Shown here one piece after another: positions 6,944-14,760 of a DNA stretch of 37,761 nucleotides. The position numbers and the translations under genes are program-made. Numbering within the stretch: the first letter of the stretch is position 1; every line of letters begins with the position of its first letter. The stretch is from positions 1-37,761 of the forward strand of contig JAOPVO010000319.1 of the NCBI GenBank assembly GCA_025966155.1, given 5' to 3'. A model generated the notes under the pieces. That model did not search any database, was not told where the DNA came from, and saw only the letters and a list, made by a program, of their open reading frames with translations. This stretch comes from Pseudonocardiales bacterium. GTDB taxonomy: Bacteria > Actinomycetota > Actinomycetes > Mycobacteriales > Jatrophihabitantaceae.

Positions 6944-8359
6944 ATGGCAATCACCGATCTGGAGGCGCGACCCACGCCGCAGATGCCCCGCCAAGCCGCA
7001 CCGGGCACCGGGCCGCAGCCGGCCTGGGCGCCGGGCCGGCAACTGCCCGTATCTGCCGCCCCACTGCTGGTGCTGACGCTGATGTGGGGCGGCGCGGCAT
7101 CGACAGTGGCGTGGTGGTGGTTGAGCACCGCCTCGGTGCACGGCCTGGCCGGCTGGTTGATTGGGGCCGGTCGGGTCACCGGGCTCGGCGCCGGCTACGC
7201 CATGGCGGTACTGCTGATCCTGATGGCCCGGATCCCGTGGCTCGATCGGGCCGTGGGCACAGACCGGCTCGTGCGCTGGCATGCCATGGGCGGGCGATAC
7301 GCAGTCTCCCTCGTTGTGGCCCACGCCGCGCTGATCCTGTGGGGCTATTCGGTCTCCGCGCACGCCAATCCGGTGGAGCAGGCCAAGACGCTGCTGCTGT
7401 CGTATCCCGATGTGCTCATGGCGACGGTCGCGGGCGCGCTGCTCGTCGCTGTCGGCATCTCCTCCGCCCGGGCGGCCCGTCGCCGGCTGCAGTACGAGAC
7501 GTGGCACCTGCTTCATCTGTATACCTATCTGGCCATTGCGCTGTCCTTCAGCCACACCTTCGCCACTGGCGAGCAGTTCACGAGCAGCGCGCCCGCTCGG
7601 TGGGCGTGGTCGGGGCTCTACCTCGGCGCCGCCGGGGCCGTCGTGTGGTTCCGCTTCCTCGTCCCCATCGTTCAGTCGCTGCGGCACCGGTTGACCGTCG
7701 CCGCGGTTCGCCTTGAGGGACCCGGCCTCGTCTCCATCTACTTCAGCGGCAAGAACCTGCACCGGCTCGATGCCCAGGCCGGCCAGTTCTTCCGCTGGCG
7801 CTTCCTGACGAAGGACCTCTGGTGGGCGGCGAATCCGTACTCGCTGTCGCTTGACCCCGCCACCGAGGGCCTGCGTATCACCGTGAAGGTCGAAGGCCGG
7901 CACAGCGAGGCGCTCATGCGCCTGGCTCCGGGCACGAGGGTTTTCGCCGAAGGGCCGGCGGGCGGGCTGACTGCGGCCCGTCGACGCCGCCGCAAGGTCC
8001 TGCTGATTGCCGGCGGCGTCGGCGTCACTCCGCTGCGGGCGATGTTCGCCTCGCTGCCCGCGGACTACGGCGACCTGACCCTGCTGGTGCGCGCCGCGTC
8101 CTGGCCGGAGGTGCCGCTGCGCGCGGAGCTCGATGCCATAGCGCGGCGGCGAGGAGCGCGCGTGGGATATCTGGTCGGCCGGCGCGCCCAGGGCTATGAC
8201 CCGCTTCATGCGTCGGCGCTGCAGCAGTTGGTGCCGGACCTCAGGGACCACGACGTCTTCCTCTGCGGGCCGGAGGGCATGACGGCCGCGGCGCACGCGG
8301 CGCTGCGGCAGGCCGGCGTCCCGCGCCGCCGCATCCACACCGAATCATTCGCGTTCTAG
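6944..8359 (+). CDS. Ferric-reductase-like transmembrane flavocytochrome with FAD/NAD(P) domain
   Basis: A 471-residue protein. After a Pro/Ala-rich tail of about 35 residues come about six membrane segments of the ferric-reductase-like type. Candidate heme ligands are the His residues in VRWHAMGGRYAVSLVVAHA and in ETWHLLHLYTYLAIALSFSH. The cytoplasmic half (from about residue 245) is a ferredoxin-reductase-type module: QAGQFFRWRF and NPYSLS in the FAD part, LLIAGGVGVTPLRAMF for NAD(P) binding, and VFLCGPEGM near the end. It should move electrons from cytoplasmic NAD(P)H through FAD and heme across the membrane. Next come genes for an FMN-binding protein and the FMN transferase ApbE, so the electron acceptor is probably the covalently flavinylated partner. 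Confidence 0.88.
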   Translation: MAITDLEARPTPQMPRQAAPGTGPQPAWAPGRQLPVSAAPLLVLTLMWGGAASTVAWWWLSTASVHGLAGWLIGAGRVTGLGAGYAMAVLLILMARIPWLDRAVGTDRLVRWHAMGGRYAVSLVVAHAALILWGYSVSAHANPVEQAKTLLLSYPDVLMATVAGALLVAVGISSARAARRRLQYETWHLLHLYTYLAIALSFSHTFATGEQFTSSAPARWAWSGLYLGAAGAVVWFRFLVPIVQSLRHRLTVAAVRLEGPGLVSIYFSGKNLHRLDAQAGQFFRWRFLTKDLWWAANPYSLSLDPATEGLRITVKVEGRHSEALMRLAPGTRVFAEGPAGGLTAARRRRRKVLLIAGGVGVTPLRAMFASLPADYGDLTLLVRAASWPEVPLRAELDAIARRRGARVGYLVGRRAQGYDPLHASALQQLVPDLRDHDVFLCGPEGMTAAAHAALRQAGVPRRRIHTESFAF

Positions 8360-8379
8360 GGAATCAGGGGAATCGGTTC

Positions 8380-8874
8380 ATGAAAAGGGTTCTGCTGGCC
8401 CTCACGGGCACCATTGCCGGACTGGTTGCGCTGCTGAGCTTCAAGGTGCAGACCGAGACGCAGGCCACGATCCTGCCGTCGGCGTCCGGGACCGGCGGCG
8501 CAACCGCCGCCCCGGGCAATGTCAACGGCACAAGCACCGCGCCGTCCGGCGGCACGACTGCGACGCCCGCGCCGACGTCCGCCGCGCCTGCGGCCACCGT
8601 GGTGACCCTCGACGGAGCCGCCGTCAGGACGCGCTATGGGACGGTGCAGGTCGAGGTGCAGATGAAGGGCGGCGCCATCGCGTCGGTGTCGTTCCTCCAG
8701 CTGACGGGACGCGATAGGCAGTCGCAGGAGATCAACGCCCATGCCGGGCCGATCCTGCTTCAGGAGACGCTCACTGTGCAAAGCGCCAAGGTCAGCACGG
8801 TGTCCGGCGCGACCTACACCAGCGACGGCTACCGGCAATCGCTGCAGAGCGCGCTGGATCAGGCGGCAAAGTGA
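8380..8874 (+). CDS. Membrane-anchored FMN-binding domain protein (ApbE substrate)
   Basis: A 164-residue protein with an N-terminal hydrophobic signal or anchor (about residues 3-21), a Thr/Ala/Pro/Gly-rich linker (about 30-75) and an FMN-binding domain. The domain carries VEVQMKGGAIASVSF and the flavinylation motif SGATYTS at 142-148; by the family rule Thr145 should receive FMN by a phosphoester bond. It therefore acts as an extracytoplasmic electron carrier on a flexible tether. AGGGGAA lies about eight bases before the ATG. The stop overlaps the ApbE start (GTGA), so carrier and modifying enzyme are translationally coupled. Its likely electron donor is the ferric-reductase-like protein encoded 20 bp upstream; the final acceptor is unknown. 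Confidence 0.88.
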   Translation: MKRVLLALTGTIAGLVALLSFKVQTETQATILPSASGTGGATAAPGNVNGTSTAPSGGTTATPAPTSAAPAATVVTLDGAAVRTRYGTVQVEVQMKGGAIASVSFLQLTGRDRQSQEINAHAGPILLQETLTVQSAKVSTVSGATYTSDGYRQSLQSALDQAAK

Positions 8875-9629
8875 CGACCAAGGCGGCCGCACTGCCGCTG
8901 CGCCGGGTCGAGGAGTGCATGGGCACCGTCTTCTCATTCGACGTCCGGGCCGCGGGGGTGGAGTCCGCGGACCTGGAAGAGGTCGTCGATTGGCTGCACT
9001 GGGTCGACGCGAACTTCTCGACCTACCGGTCGGACAGCGCGATCTCCCGTCTCGCCGCTCTGGGACGGGCGCGGACGGCGGATGGCTGCCGCGAGGAAGT
9101 ACGGCACGTGCTGGCTCGCTGCGAGGAGCTGCGCGAGGCGACCAACGGATACTTCGATGCCTATGCCACGGGTCGACTGGATCCCTCGGGATACGTCAAG
9201 GGCTGGGCCATCGAGCGGGCCAGCGACATGCTCATCGAGCGCGGGTCGACGCGCCATTGCATCAACGGCGGCGGCGATGTGCAGGTCATCGGGGGCCAAG
9301 CCCACTGCGAGCCCTGGCAGATCGGCATCGCCCACCCGCTGCACCCCGGGACGCTGGCGGCGGTGATCGTGGGCGACGATCTGGCAGTGGCAACATCCGG
9401 GTCGGCCGAGCGCGGCACCCACATCTTCGATCCGGTGGCCCGCGCGGAGCCGGGCTACTGGTCGAGCGTCACTTTAGTCGGGCGTCGCATCGCCGAGTGC
9501 GATGCCTACGCGACCGCTGCATTCGCGATGGGCGAAGCTGCGATGGACTGGGTCGAGTCGCTAGCTGGCTATGAGGCGTTCGCCATCGCTGTGACCGGTC
9601 GCACCTGGGCCAGTTCAGGGCTGAGCTAG
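8871..9629 (+). CDS. apbE: FAD:protein FMN transferase (ApbE family, short form)
   Basis: A 252-residue enzyme that transfers FMN from FAD to a Thr in target proteins, here most likely Thr145 of the adjacent FMN-binding protein. Family marks are MGTVFSFDVR at the N-terminus, ANFSTYRSDSAISRL, the GYVKGWAIERA segment, the CINGGGDVQVIG loop and the metal-site region ATSGSAERGTHIFDP. It starts at a GTG that overlaps the previous stop. It is shorter than the exported lipoprotein ApbE of Gram-negative bacteria (about 330-350 residues) and has no visible signal peptide, so it probably acts in the cytoplasm before its substrate is exported. This short form is common in actinobacteria as far as I know. 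Confidence 0.9.
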   Translation: MTTKAAALPLRRVEECMGTVFSFDVRAAGVESADLEEVVDWLHWVDANFSTYRSDSAISRLAALGRARTADGCREEVRHVLARCEELREATNGYFDAYATGRLDPSGYVKGWAIERASDMLIERGSTRHCINGGGDVQVIGGQAHCEPWQIGIAHPLHPGTLAAVIVGDDLAVATSGSAERGTHIFDPVARAEPGYWSSVTLVGRRIAECDAYATAAFAMGEAAMDWVESLAGYEAFAIAVTGRTWASSGLS

Positions 9630-9650
9630 CGGCTCCGTCCTTGGCCCGGC

Positions 9651-9664
9651 GGGACTTTGGTCCC
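9651..9664 (+). promoter_or_regulatory. DosR-type box before the DoxX gene
   Basis: GGGACTTTGGTCCC is a near-perfect dyad and matches 13 of the 14 core positions of the published DosR consensus TTSGGGACTWWAGTCCCSAA. It lies 81 bp before the DoxX ATG and 21 bp after the apbE stop. A DosR-like regulator is encoded at 14119-14760. This is the strongest box in the window. Confidence 0.8.
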
Positions 9665-9745
9665 GCGGAATCGGGCGGTTGGGCACCTCCGGGCGGGCCG
9701 TGCTGCGGACAACCTGATGGGGACCACTACAGAAGGACGGCCCAG

Positions 9746-10348
9746 ATGACCGCTCAACTCGATCGCCCGATCTCCTCCACCCTGCCGGGCACCGCGCCGG
9801 CCTCAGCGCCCACCGACCGACCCGAGGGCGCCACGACCGCCGGCCGCGCGCTTGCGGTACTGCGGATCGCCACGGGGTTCGTCTTCCTCTGGGCCTTCCT
9901 CGACAAGACCTTCGGCCTGGGCTACTCCACGCCGTCGGCCCGATCCTGGATAAACGGCGGATCGCCGACCCGCGGGTTCCTGGCCTCGGTCGATGTCGGC
10001 CCGCTGCAGTCGACTTTCCACTCCATCGCAGGCACGTGGTGGGCCAACGGGCTGTTCATGGCCGGGCTGCTCGGCATCGGGTTCGCTCTGATCCTCGGTA
10101 TCGGCGTGCGGATCGCCGCAGTGTCCGGGGTGCTCCTGGTCGCCGGTATGTGGCTGGCGGCCTACCCGCTGGCCAAGTCGACCAGTGCCGGCGCCCCCAC
10201 ATCATCGACGAATCCCCTGGTGGACGACCACGTTCTCGAGGCCCTGATCCTCATCGTCCTCGCGGTCACGCTCGCCGGGCGCACGTGGGGCCTGGGGTCC
10301 ATGTGGGCGCGGATCCCGTTCGTCGCCCGCCACCGCTGGGCGCTCTGA
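9746..10348 (+). CDS. DoxX-like membrane protein
   Basis: A 200-residue integral membrane protein. A polar N-terminal tail of about 33 residues is followed by ALAVLRIATGFVFLWAFLDK, the first segment of DoxX/DoxD-type proteins, and by at least three more hydrophobic segments (around residues 95-115, 118-135 and 158-175). Family members are linked with quinone-coupled thiosulfate oxidation or membrane redox homeostasis; the reaction here is unknown. The ATG at 9746 is chosen because AAGGA stands about ten bases upstream; an in-frame ATG does not occur further up and the other upstream start adds unlike residues. A strong DosR-type box lies upstream, so induction in hypoxia or by NO/CO is expected. 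Confidence 0.8.
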   Translation: MTAQLDRPISSTLPGTAPASAPTDRPEGATTAGRALAVLRIATGFVFLWAFLDKTFGLGYSTPSARSWINGGSPTRGFLASVDVGPLQSTFHSIAGTWWANGLFMAGLLGIGFALILGIGVRIAAVSGVLLVAGMWLAAYPLAKSTSAGAPTSSTNPLVDDHVLEALILIVLAVTLAGRTWGLGSMWARIPFVARHRWAL

Positions 10349-10350
10349 CC

Positions 10351-10752
10351 ATGACGACCGGGCGGCATCGCACCGTCTACGTCAGCGACGTGGACGGGCG
10401 GCTGGTCTCGGCGGAGGTGTTCGCCGAGGACGAGGTCGACCTATCGACCGGCGACACCGTGCGCACGGCGCACGCGGTGGTCGAGCGAGTGACGGGCCAC
10501 CTGACCCCAGGCGTGCGCGGCAGCCTGGTCGATGCGGTCCGCTCGGCGCCTGAGGTGCAGGACAGCGACCGGCTCTGGGCCAGTGTCCCGCTCGGGGACG
10601 CCGAGACCCTGTTCAGGTTCGCCGAGGTCTTCGCCGATGTCACGCTGCATGCGGCGGGCTCGACGGCCTTGATAGAGGCCACTGTGCACGAGGCGGCAAC
10701 GCACGAAGAGGCAATCCACGCGACGCTCATTCGCGAGCCCGGCGCCGGCTGA
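10351..10752 (+). CDS. Hypothetical protein, cotranscribed with DoxX
   Basis: A 133-residue soluble, acidic protein that starts two bases after the DoxX stop. I do not recognise the family. It begins MTTGRHRTVYVSDVDGRLVS and is rich in Asp, Glu, Val and Ala with alternating strand and helix patterns; no signal peptide, membrane segment or cysteine motif is visible. Tight spacing after DoxX places it in the same transcript and thus under the upstream DosR-type box. Confidence 0.6.
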   Translation: MTTGRHRTVYVSDVDGRLVSAEVFAEDEVDLSTGDTVRTAHAVVERVTGHLTPGVRGSLVDAVRSAPEVQDSDRLWASVPLGDAETLFRFAEVFADVTLHAAGSTALIEATVHEAATHEEAIHATLIREPGAG

Positions 10753-10753
10753 G

Positions 10754-10861
10754 ATGGACTCCGCGGAGGATCGTCGCCTCGTGGCGGCGATCCGCCGGCC
10801 GCGCGACGTCGCCGAGGCACTCGTGGACGCGGCCCTCCCGGAAGGCACAGCGCTCGCCTAA
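10754..10861 (+). CDS. Possible 35-residue protein
   Basis: A short frame starting one base after the previous stop: MDSAEDRRLVAAIRRPRDV and 16 more residues, ending in TAA. The helical, charged composition and operon-like position make translation possible, but it may be the remnant of a longer gene, since the region that follows also holds broken coding sequence. No family is recognised. Confidence 0.25.
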   Translation: MDSAEDRRLVAAIRRPRDVAEALVDAALPEGTALA

Positions 10862-11064
10862 CGACTGACGGCGCGGGCGCGGCGCACGGCCTCGTCGATG
10901 AGCGATTGCGCAGTGGCGGCCATCTCGCCGGCGCTGGCCACGACCGTGTCGATGCGGTCGTCCTCGTGCAGCGAGAGCCCGGCGCCGTTCGCGCCGGGAA
11001 TGGCGCGCGCCCCGCAGTCCGCGATTATGGCGGAGCCTCGTCTCCAGGCCGTCGTGGCCGGCAC
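10858..11064 (-). pseudogene. GAF-domain gene fragment
   Basis: A 68-residue minus-strand frame contains a stretch (about residues 11-54) that reads like the first half of a GAF domain of GAF/ANTAR proteins: AIIADCGARAIPGANGAG, then LSLHEDDRIDTVVAS. Neither a full GAF domain nor an ANTAR domain follows; the frame stops soon after, and the preceding residues look unrelated. It is best read as a decayed remnant. The assignment is by eye. Confidence 0.35.
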
Positions 11065-11226
11065 AGAGGATCAGCGTCGACAACACCTCGGGATGAGCTG
11101 TGCCTGAGTCTCCGGCGGAGAGCGGATGCTCACGACACAGGCCCCGTCAAAGGCCGTGTTCGCTCCGGACTGGCTGGTCTCCCACCTTCTGGCCTACACC
11201 GACGGATGCCCCGGAAGTACCCATAT

Positions 11227-11240
11227 GGGGCCAAAGCCCC
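11227..11240 (+). promoter_or_regulatory. DosR-like box, distal, before the nitroreductase gene
   Basis: GGGGCCAAAGCCCC is a G-rich/C-rich dyad matching 11 of 14 core positions of the DosR consensus. It lies 25 bp (centre to centre) upstream of a second box. Paired boxes are typical of strong DosR promoters in Mycobacterium tuberculosis. It may also help binding only in concert with the proximal box. Confidence 0.5.
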
Positions 11241-11251
11241 CCGAATCGCTA

Positions 11252-11265
11252 GGGACCATTGGCCC
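11252..11265 (+). promoter_or_regulatory. DosR-type box, proximal, before the nitroreductase gene
   Basis: GGGACCATTGGCCC matches 11 of 14 core positions of the DosR consensus, with the invariant GGGAC and CCC halves. It ends 58 bp before the nitroreductase ATG. The Acg-type nitroreductase genes of mycobacteria are known DosR targets, which supports the call. Confidence 0.68.
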
Positions 11266-11323
11266 ATGGCCGACGGGACCTCCGCATATTGGGCGACGCC
11301 CGGTTCGGGCGCAGAGTGAGATT

Positions 11324-12313
11324 ATGTCCAGCACACTTGCACCTGATATCGCCCTGGCGGTCCGCCGTGCGGCAGAGCGCGCGACCCTCGCCCCCTCCAT
11401 CCACAACACGCAGCCGTGGAAGTTCGTGATCGGGGCGGGTCGCCTCGACCTCGTGGCCGATGCCGCGCGCCACCTCGCGGTGATCGACCCGACGGGGCGG
11501 CAGCGGGCCATTAGCTGCGGCGCCGCGCTGTTCGGCGCCCGGGTCGCACTGGCCGCGGCCGGCGTCGAGGTCGTCACGCAGTTGCTGCCCGATCCCGGGA
11601 ATCCCGACCTGCTGGCCACCGTCACGATCATCGGGCCGTCCACCGAGGGGGCCGAGCACGCCGCCCGGCTCGACGCCGCCGCCGATAGCCGGCATAGCAA
11701 TCGGCGGCAGTTCCTGCCCGAGGCCGTGCCCGCCGCGGTGATCGATCTGCTGCGGGAGGCGGCCGCCGTCGAAGGGGCGTGGCTGCAGCCGGTTACCACC
11801 TTGGACGACCGCATCGCAGTCGCCACCTACAGCCAGCACGCCGACTCGCTTCAGAACGCCGATGGCGCGTATCGCGCCGAGCTGCGGGCGTGGACGACCG
11901 CCGACCCCGACCGGCTGGATGGCGTCCCGGCGTCGGCCGTGCCGCAGGTCAACGGCGGCGCCCATGATGATGTGCCGATCCGCGACTTCGACACCGCCAG
12001 CGCGGGCGAGCTGCCCGAGGAGACCCGATCCAGCCTTTACCAGACGATGCTGGTGCTGGGCACCGGCGGGGACCAGCTGCGGGACTGGCTGATCGCCGGG
12101 CAGGCCCTCGCCCGGATTCTGCTGGAGTTGACGAGCGCGGGGTTCGCGGCGTCGATCTTCTCCCAGTTCGCCGAGGTGCCGGGCCCGCGGCAGGGACTTC
12201 GGCACGATCTGCGCCTGAGCGGCCAGCCGCACCTGATGCTGCGCGTTGGCCGGGCCGATGCCACGCCTGCGACGCCCCGCCGCCGACTCGCCGACGTGAT
12301 CAGCGGCGGGTGA
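11324..12313 (+). CDS. Acg-family nitroreductase-like protein (Rv2032/Rv3127/Rv3131 type)
   Basis: A 329-residue protein of the Acg family, a double-domain branch of the nitroreductase fold. The start region RATLAPSIHNTQPWKF is the hallmark; later marks include RHSNRRQFLPEAVP and the C-terminal SGQPHLMLRVGRA. In mycobacteria these proteins are strongly induced by DosR in hypoxia and in macrophages. They bind or sequester FMN; a catalytic reaction has not been settled. The ATG at 11324 is chosen over an upstream in-frame ATG (11126) because the family begins about 20 residues before the APSIHN motif and because the two DosR-like boxes lie between the two starts. The sensor kinase gene follows on the same strand after 79 bp. 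Confidence 0.85.
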   Translation: MSSTLAPDIALAVRRAAERATLAPSIHNTQPWKFVIGAGRLDLVADAARHLAVIDPTGRQRAISCGAALFGARVALAAAGVEVVTQLLPDPGNPDLLATVTIIGPSTEGAEHAARLDAAADSRHSNRRQFLPEAVPAAVIDLLREAAAVEGAWLQPVTTLDDRIAVATYSQHADSLQNADGAYRAELRAWTTADPDRLDGVPASAVPQVNGGAHDDVPIRDFDTASAGELPEETRSSLYQTMLVLGTGGDQLRDWLIAGQALARILLELTSAGFAASIFSQFAEVPGPRQGLRHDLRLSGQPHLMLRVGRADATPATPRRRLADVISGG

Positions 12314-12392
12314 TCCCGCCCGTCGGTTCGGCACCGCAATCTGCGCAGGGTAAGCATGACGCAGCGCGTTCGCTCCGCGGGCGCCTGAATCG

Positions 12393-14111
12393 ATGAAGGC
12401 GGTGGCGGTCGCGCCCACATTCCCGACCGGCCCGAAACTCGAGCTGGACGACCTGCTCGCCCAGTTGATCCTGCGCGCCCAGGACGTCATCGCGACGCAG
12501 GGGCGGCTGCGGGCGCTGCTGCGCGCGAACCAGAGCATCGTCGGCAACGTCGACCTGCCCACGCTGCTGCGGCGCATCGTCGAGGCGGCGTGCGCGCTGA
12601 CCGGCGCGCGCTACGGGGCGCTCGGGGTGAACGACGCCTACGGCGGGCTGGAGCAGTTCGTGCACATCGGCATGGCTGACGAGACGGTCGCCGAGCTGGG
12701 CGCCCCGCCGCAGGGCCGCGGGCTGCTGGGGGCGTTGATCGTCGATCCGCATCCGATCCGCCTCACCGTGATGTCCGAGGACGCCCGCTCGGCCGGCTTC
12801 CCGCCGGGCCATCCGCCGATGACCGCGTTCCTCGGTGTGCCGATCCGCGTACGGGATAAGGCCTTCGGCACCCTCTACATGACGGATCCGGAGCGCGGGG
12901 AGTTCGCCGCCGAGGACGAGGAGCTCATGCTCGCCCTGGCCGGGACCGCCGGCGTCGCGATCGAGAATGCGTGGCTGCATGAGGAGGACCGGCGGCGCCA
13001 GGGCTGGCTCGAGGCGTCGACCGAGGTCACGCAGGCGCTGCTGTCCGAGGACGGCGAGGAGCCGCTGCTGCTGATCGCCCGGCAGGCGCGCGTGACGGCC
13101 GACGCCGATGTCATCACGGTGGCCCTGCCCAAGGGCGACGGCGTGCACCTCGTCGTCGAGGTCACCTCCGGCGACGGGGCCGAGCGGCTCACCGCGCTCA
13201 CGCTGTCCATCGACGGATCGGTGGCCGGCAGCGCCTACCGCACGGGGCAGCCGCTGCTGATCGCCGACGCCGAGTCCGACCCGCGCGCCGGTCTGCATGT
13301 GCCTGAGGCTCCGGGCGTCGGGCCGATGATGGTGCTGCCGCTGGTCGGCCTGACCCGGGTCCGCGGTGCGCTGACCATCGCGCGCGTCGCCGGGCGGCGG
13401 CCGTTCACCGAGGCCGACGTCGAGATGGCGATGACCTTCGCCAATCACGCCGCCATCGCCCTGGAGCTGTCCGACGCCCGTCATGACCAGCAGCGCATCC
13501 TGCTGTTGGAGGACCGCGATCGCATCGCCCGGGACCTGCACGACCACGTCATCCAGCGGCTCTTCGCGCTGGGGCTGACCGTGCAGAGTGTGTCGGCGAC
13601 CCTGGGCAGCGACGAGCGCGCCGCCCGGCTGCAGCGCGTGGTGTCCGATATCGACGAGACGATCCGGCAGGCGCGCACGACGATCTTCCAGCTGCGCGGG
13701 CCGCTGAGCCCGGGCTCCGGAGCCGTGCGATCCCGCCTGCTCGCGGTGGTAGGCGATGCCGCGGCGCTGCTCGGGTTCGCCCCGCAGGTGCGGTTCGACG
13801 GGCCGTTCGACGCGATCGTCCCCGACGACCTCGAGGACGATCTGCTGGCTGTGCTCCGGGAATCGCTGACCAACTGCGCCCGCCACGCCAAGGCGACGAC
13901 AGTCGAGGTCGAGCTCTCCGTCTCGGCCGATCGCGTCTCCATTCACATAGTCGACAATGGGACTGGGCTCGGCGATACCCAGCGGCGCAGCGGCCTGCGC
14001 AATCTGCGCGAGCGGGCCGAGCAGCGCGGCGGCTCGCTGACCATCGCCAGCGGTCCCGGCACTGCACTCCGCTGGAGCGTCCCGCTCCCATTACGCACCA
14101 CGAAGGCGTGA
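12393..14111 (+). CDS. devS: DosS/DevS-like heme sensor histidine kinase (GAF-GAF-HisKA_3)
   Basis: A 572-residue cytoplasmic kinase with the exact layout of mycobacterial DevS/DosT. GAF-A covers about residues 50-200 and contains GFPPGHPPMTAFLGVP; His140 in GHPPM corresponds by position to the proximal heme ligand of DevS (His149). GAF-B follows (about 215-360). The HisKA_3 motif is RIARDLHDHVIQRLFALGL with phosphoacceptor His383. The ATPase part shows LRESLTNCARHAKA and DNGTGLG and ends with a GLRNLRERAE box. Such kinases are active when the heme is ferrous and oxygen-free or bound to NO or CO. The regulator gene follows seven bases after the stop. Whether this copy works as an oxygen sensor (DosT-like) or a redox sensor (DevS-like) cannot be read from the sequence. 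Confidence 0.92.
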   Translation: MKAVAVAPTFPTGPKLELDDLLAQLILRAQDVIATQGRLRALLRANQSIVGNVDLPTLLRRIVEAACALTGARYGALGVNDAYGGLEQFVHIGMADETVAELGAPPQGRGLLGALIVDPHPIRLTVMSEDARSAGFPPGHPPMTAFLGVPIRVRDKAFGTLYMTDPERGEFAAEDEELMLALAGTAGVAIENAWLHEEDRRRQGWLEASTEVTQALLSEDGEEPLLLIARQARVTADADVITVALPKGDGVHLVVEVTSGDGAERLTALTLSIDGSVAGSAYRTGQPLLIADAESDPRAGLHVPEAPGVGPMMVLPLVGLTRVRGALTIARVAGRRPFTEADVEMAMTFANHAAIALELSDARHDQQRILLLEDRDRIARDLHDHVIQRLFALGLTVQSVSATLGSDERAARLQRVVSDIDETIRQARTTIFQLRGPLSPGSGAVRSRLLAVVGDAAALLGFAPQVRFDGPFDAIVPDDLEDDLLAVLRESLTNCARHAKATTVEVELSVSADRVSIHIVDNGTGLGDTQRRSGLRNLRERAEQRGGSLTIASGPGTALRWSVPLPLRTTKA

Positions 14112-14118
14112 CGCCATC

Positions 14119-14760
14119 ATGACTGAGCCGACTATCAGGGTGTTCCTGCTCGACGATCACGAGATGATCCGGCGCGGCATCGCCGATCTGCTGGAGAATG
14201 AGCCCGGCATCTCCGTCGTCGGCGAGGCCGGCACCGCTGCGGAGGCACTGGCCCGCATCCCTGCCGCCATGCCGGATGTCGCGATCCTCGACGCACGACT
14301 GCCCGACGGCAGCGGGATCGAGGTCTGCCGGGAGATCCGCGCGACCCTTCCCGAGGTGCGCTGCCTCATCCTCACCTCCTACGACGACGACGACGCGCTG
14401 TTCGCGGCCGTCATGGCCGGCGCGGCCGGCTACCTCCTGAAGGAGATCCGCGGCACGTCGCTGGTGGACGGCATCCGCCAAGTGGCGGCCGGCAACTCGC
14501 TGCTCGACCCGGCCGTGACCGGCCGGCTGATGGCCCGGTTGCGCGATGGCGCCCCGCATGACGCGCGCCTGGAGTCCTTGACGGCTCGCGAGCGCGATGT
14601 GCTGCGCCTGATCAGCGACGGGCTGACCAATCGGCAGATCGCCGACCGGCTCTTCCTCTCGGAGAAGACCATCAAGAACTATGTGTCGGGCCTGCTGGCC
14701 AAGTTGGGCATGCAGCGACGGACCCAGGCAGCGGTGTACGGCGCGGAGATCAACCGCTAG
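14119..14760 (+). CDS. devR: DosR/DevR-like response regulator (NarL/LuxR type)
   Basis: A 213-residue regulator very close to mycobacterial DosR by eye. The receiver has VFLLDDHEMIRRGIADLL, phosphoacceptor Asp58 in AILDARLPDGSGIE, LILTSY and Lys108 in GYLLKEI. The LuxR-type helix-turn-helix reads GLTNRQIADRLFLSEKTIKN, with Lys183, Lys186 and Asn187 at positions equal to the DNA-contact residues of DosR, and ends LLAKLGMQRRTQAAV. The conserved contact residues predict that it recognises GGGAC...CCC boxes, several of which stand around it. It forms a pair with the upstream heme kinase. Its stop overlaps the convergent acetate kinase stop by three bases (CTAG region). Confidence 0.93.
   Translation: MTEPTIRVFLLDDHEMIRRGIADLLENEPGISVVGEAGTAAEALARIPAAMPDVAILDARLPDGSGIEVCREIRATLPEVRCLILTSYDDDDALFAAVMAGAAGYLLKEIRGTSLVDGIRQVAAGNSLLDPAVTGRLMARLRDGAPHDARLESLTARERDVLRLISDGLTNRQIADRLFLSEKTIKNYVSGLLAKLGMQRRTQAAVYGAEINR

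Noticed and set aside
6128-8338. The kinase frame stays open far upstream, giving a merged protein of over 1200 residues
   Set aside because: The extra part is antisense to the response regulator's other frame and the reductase gene, is rich in Arg/Gly/Pro of shadow type and has no domain. The ATG at 6127 overlapping the regulator stop is the real start.
9636-9649. Second DosR box beside the strong one at 9651
   Set aside because: Only the TTGG and CC positions agree (8 of 14); spacing of 15 bp is also unusual.
12356-12388. Ten-codon leader frame before devS
   Set aside because: Too short, no ribosome site and no regulatory codon pattern.
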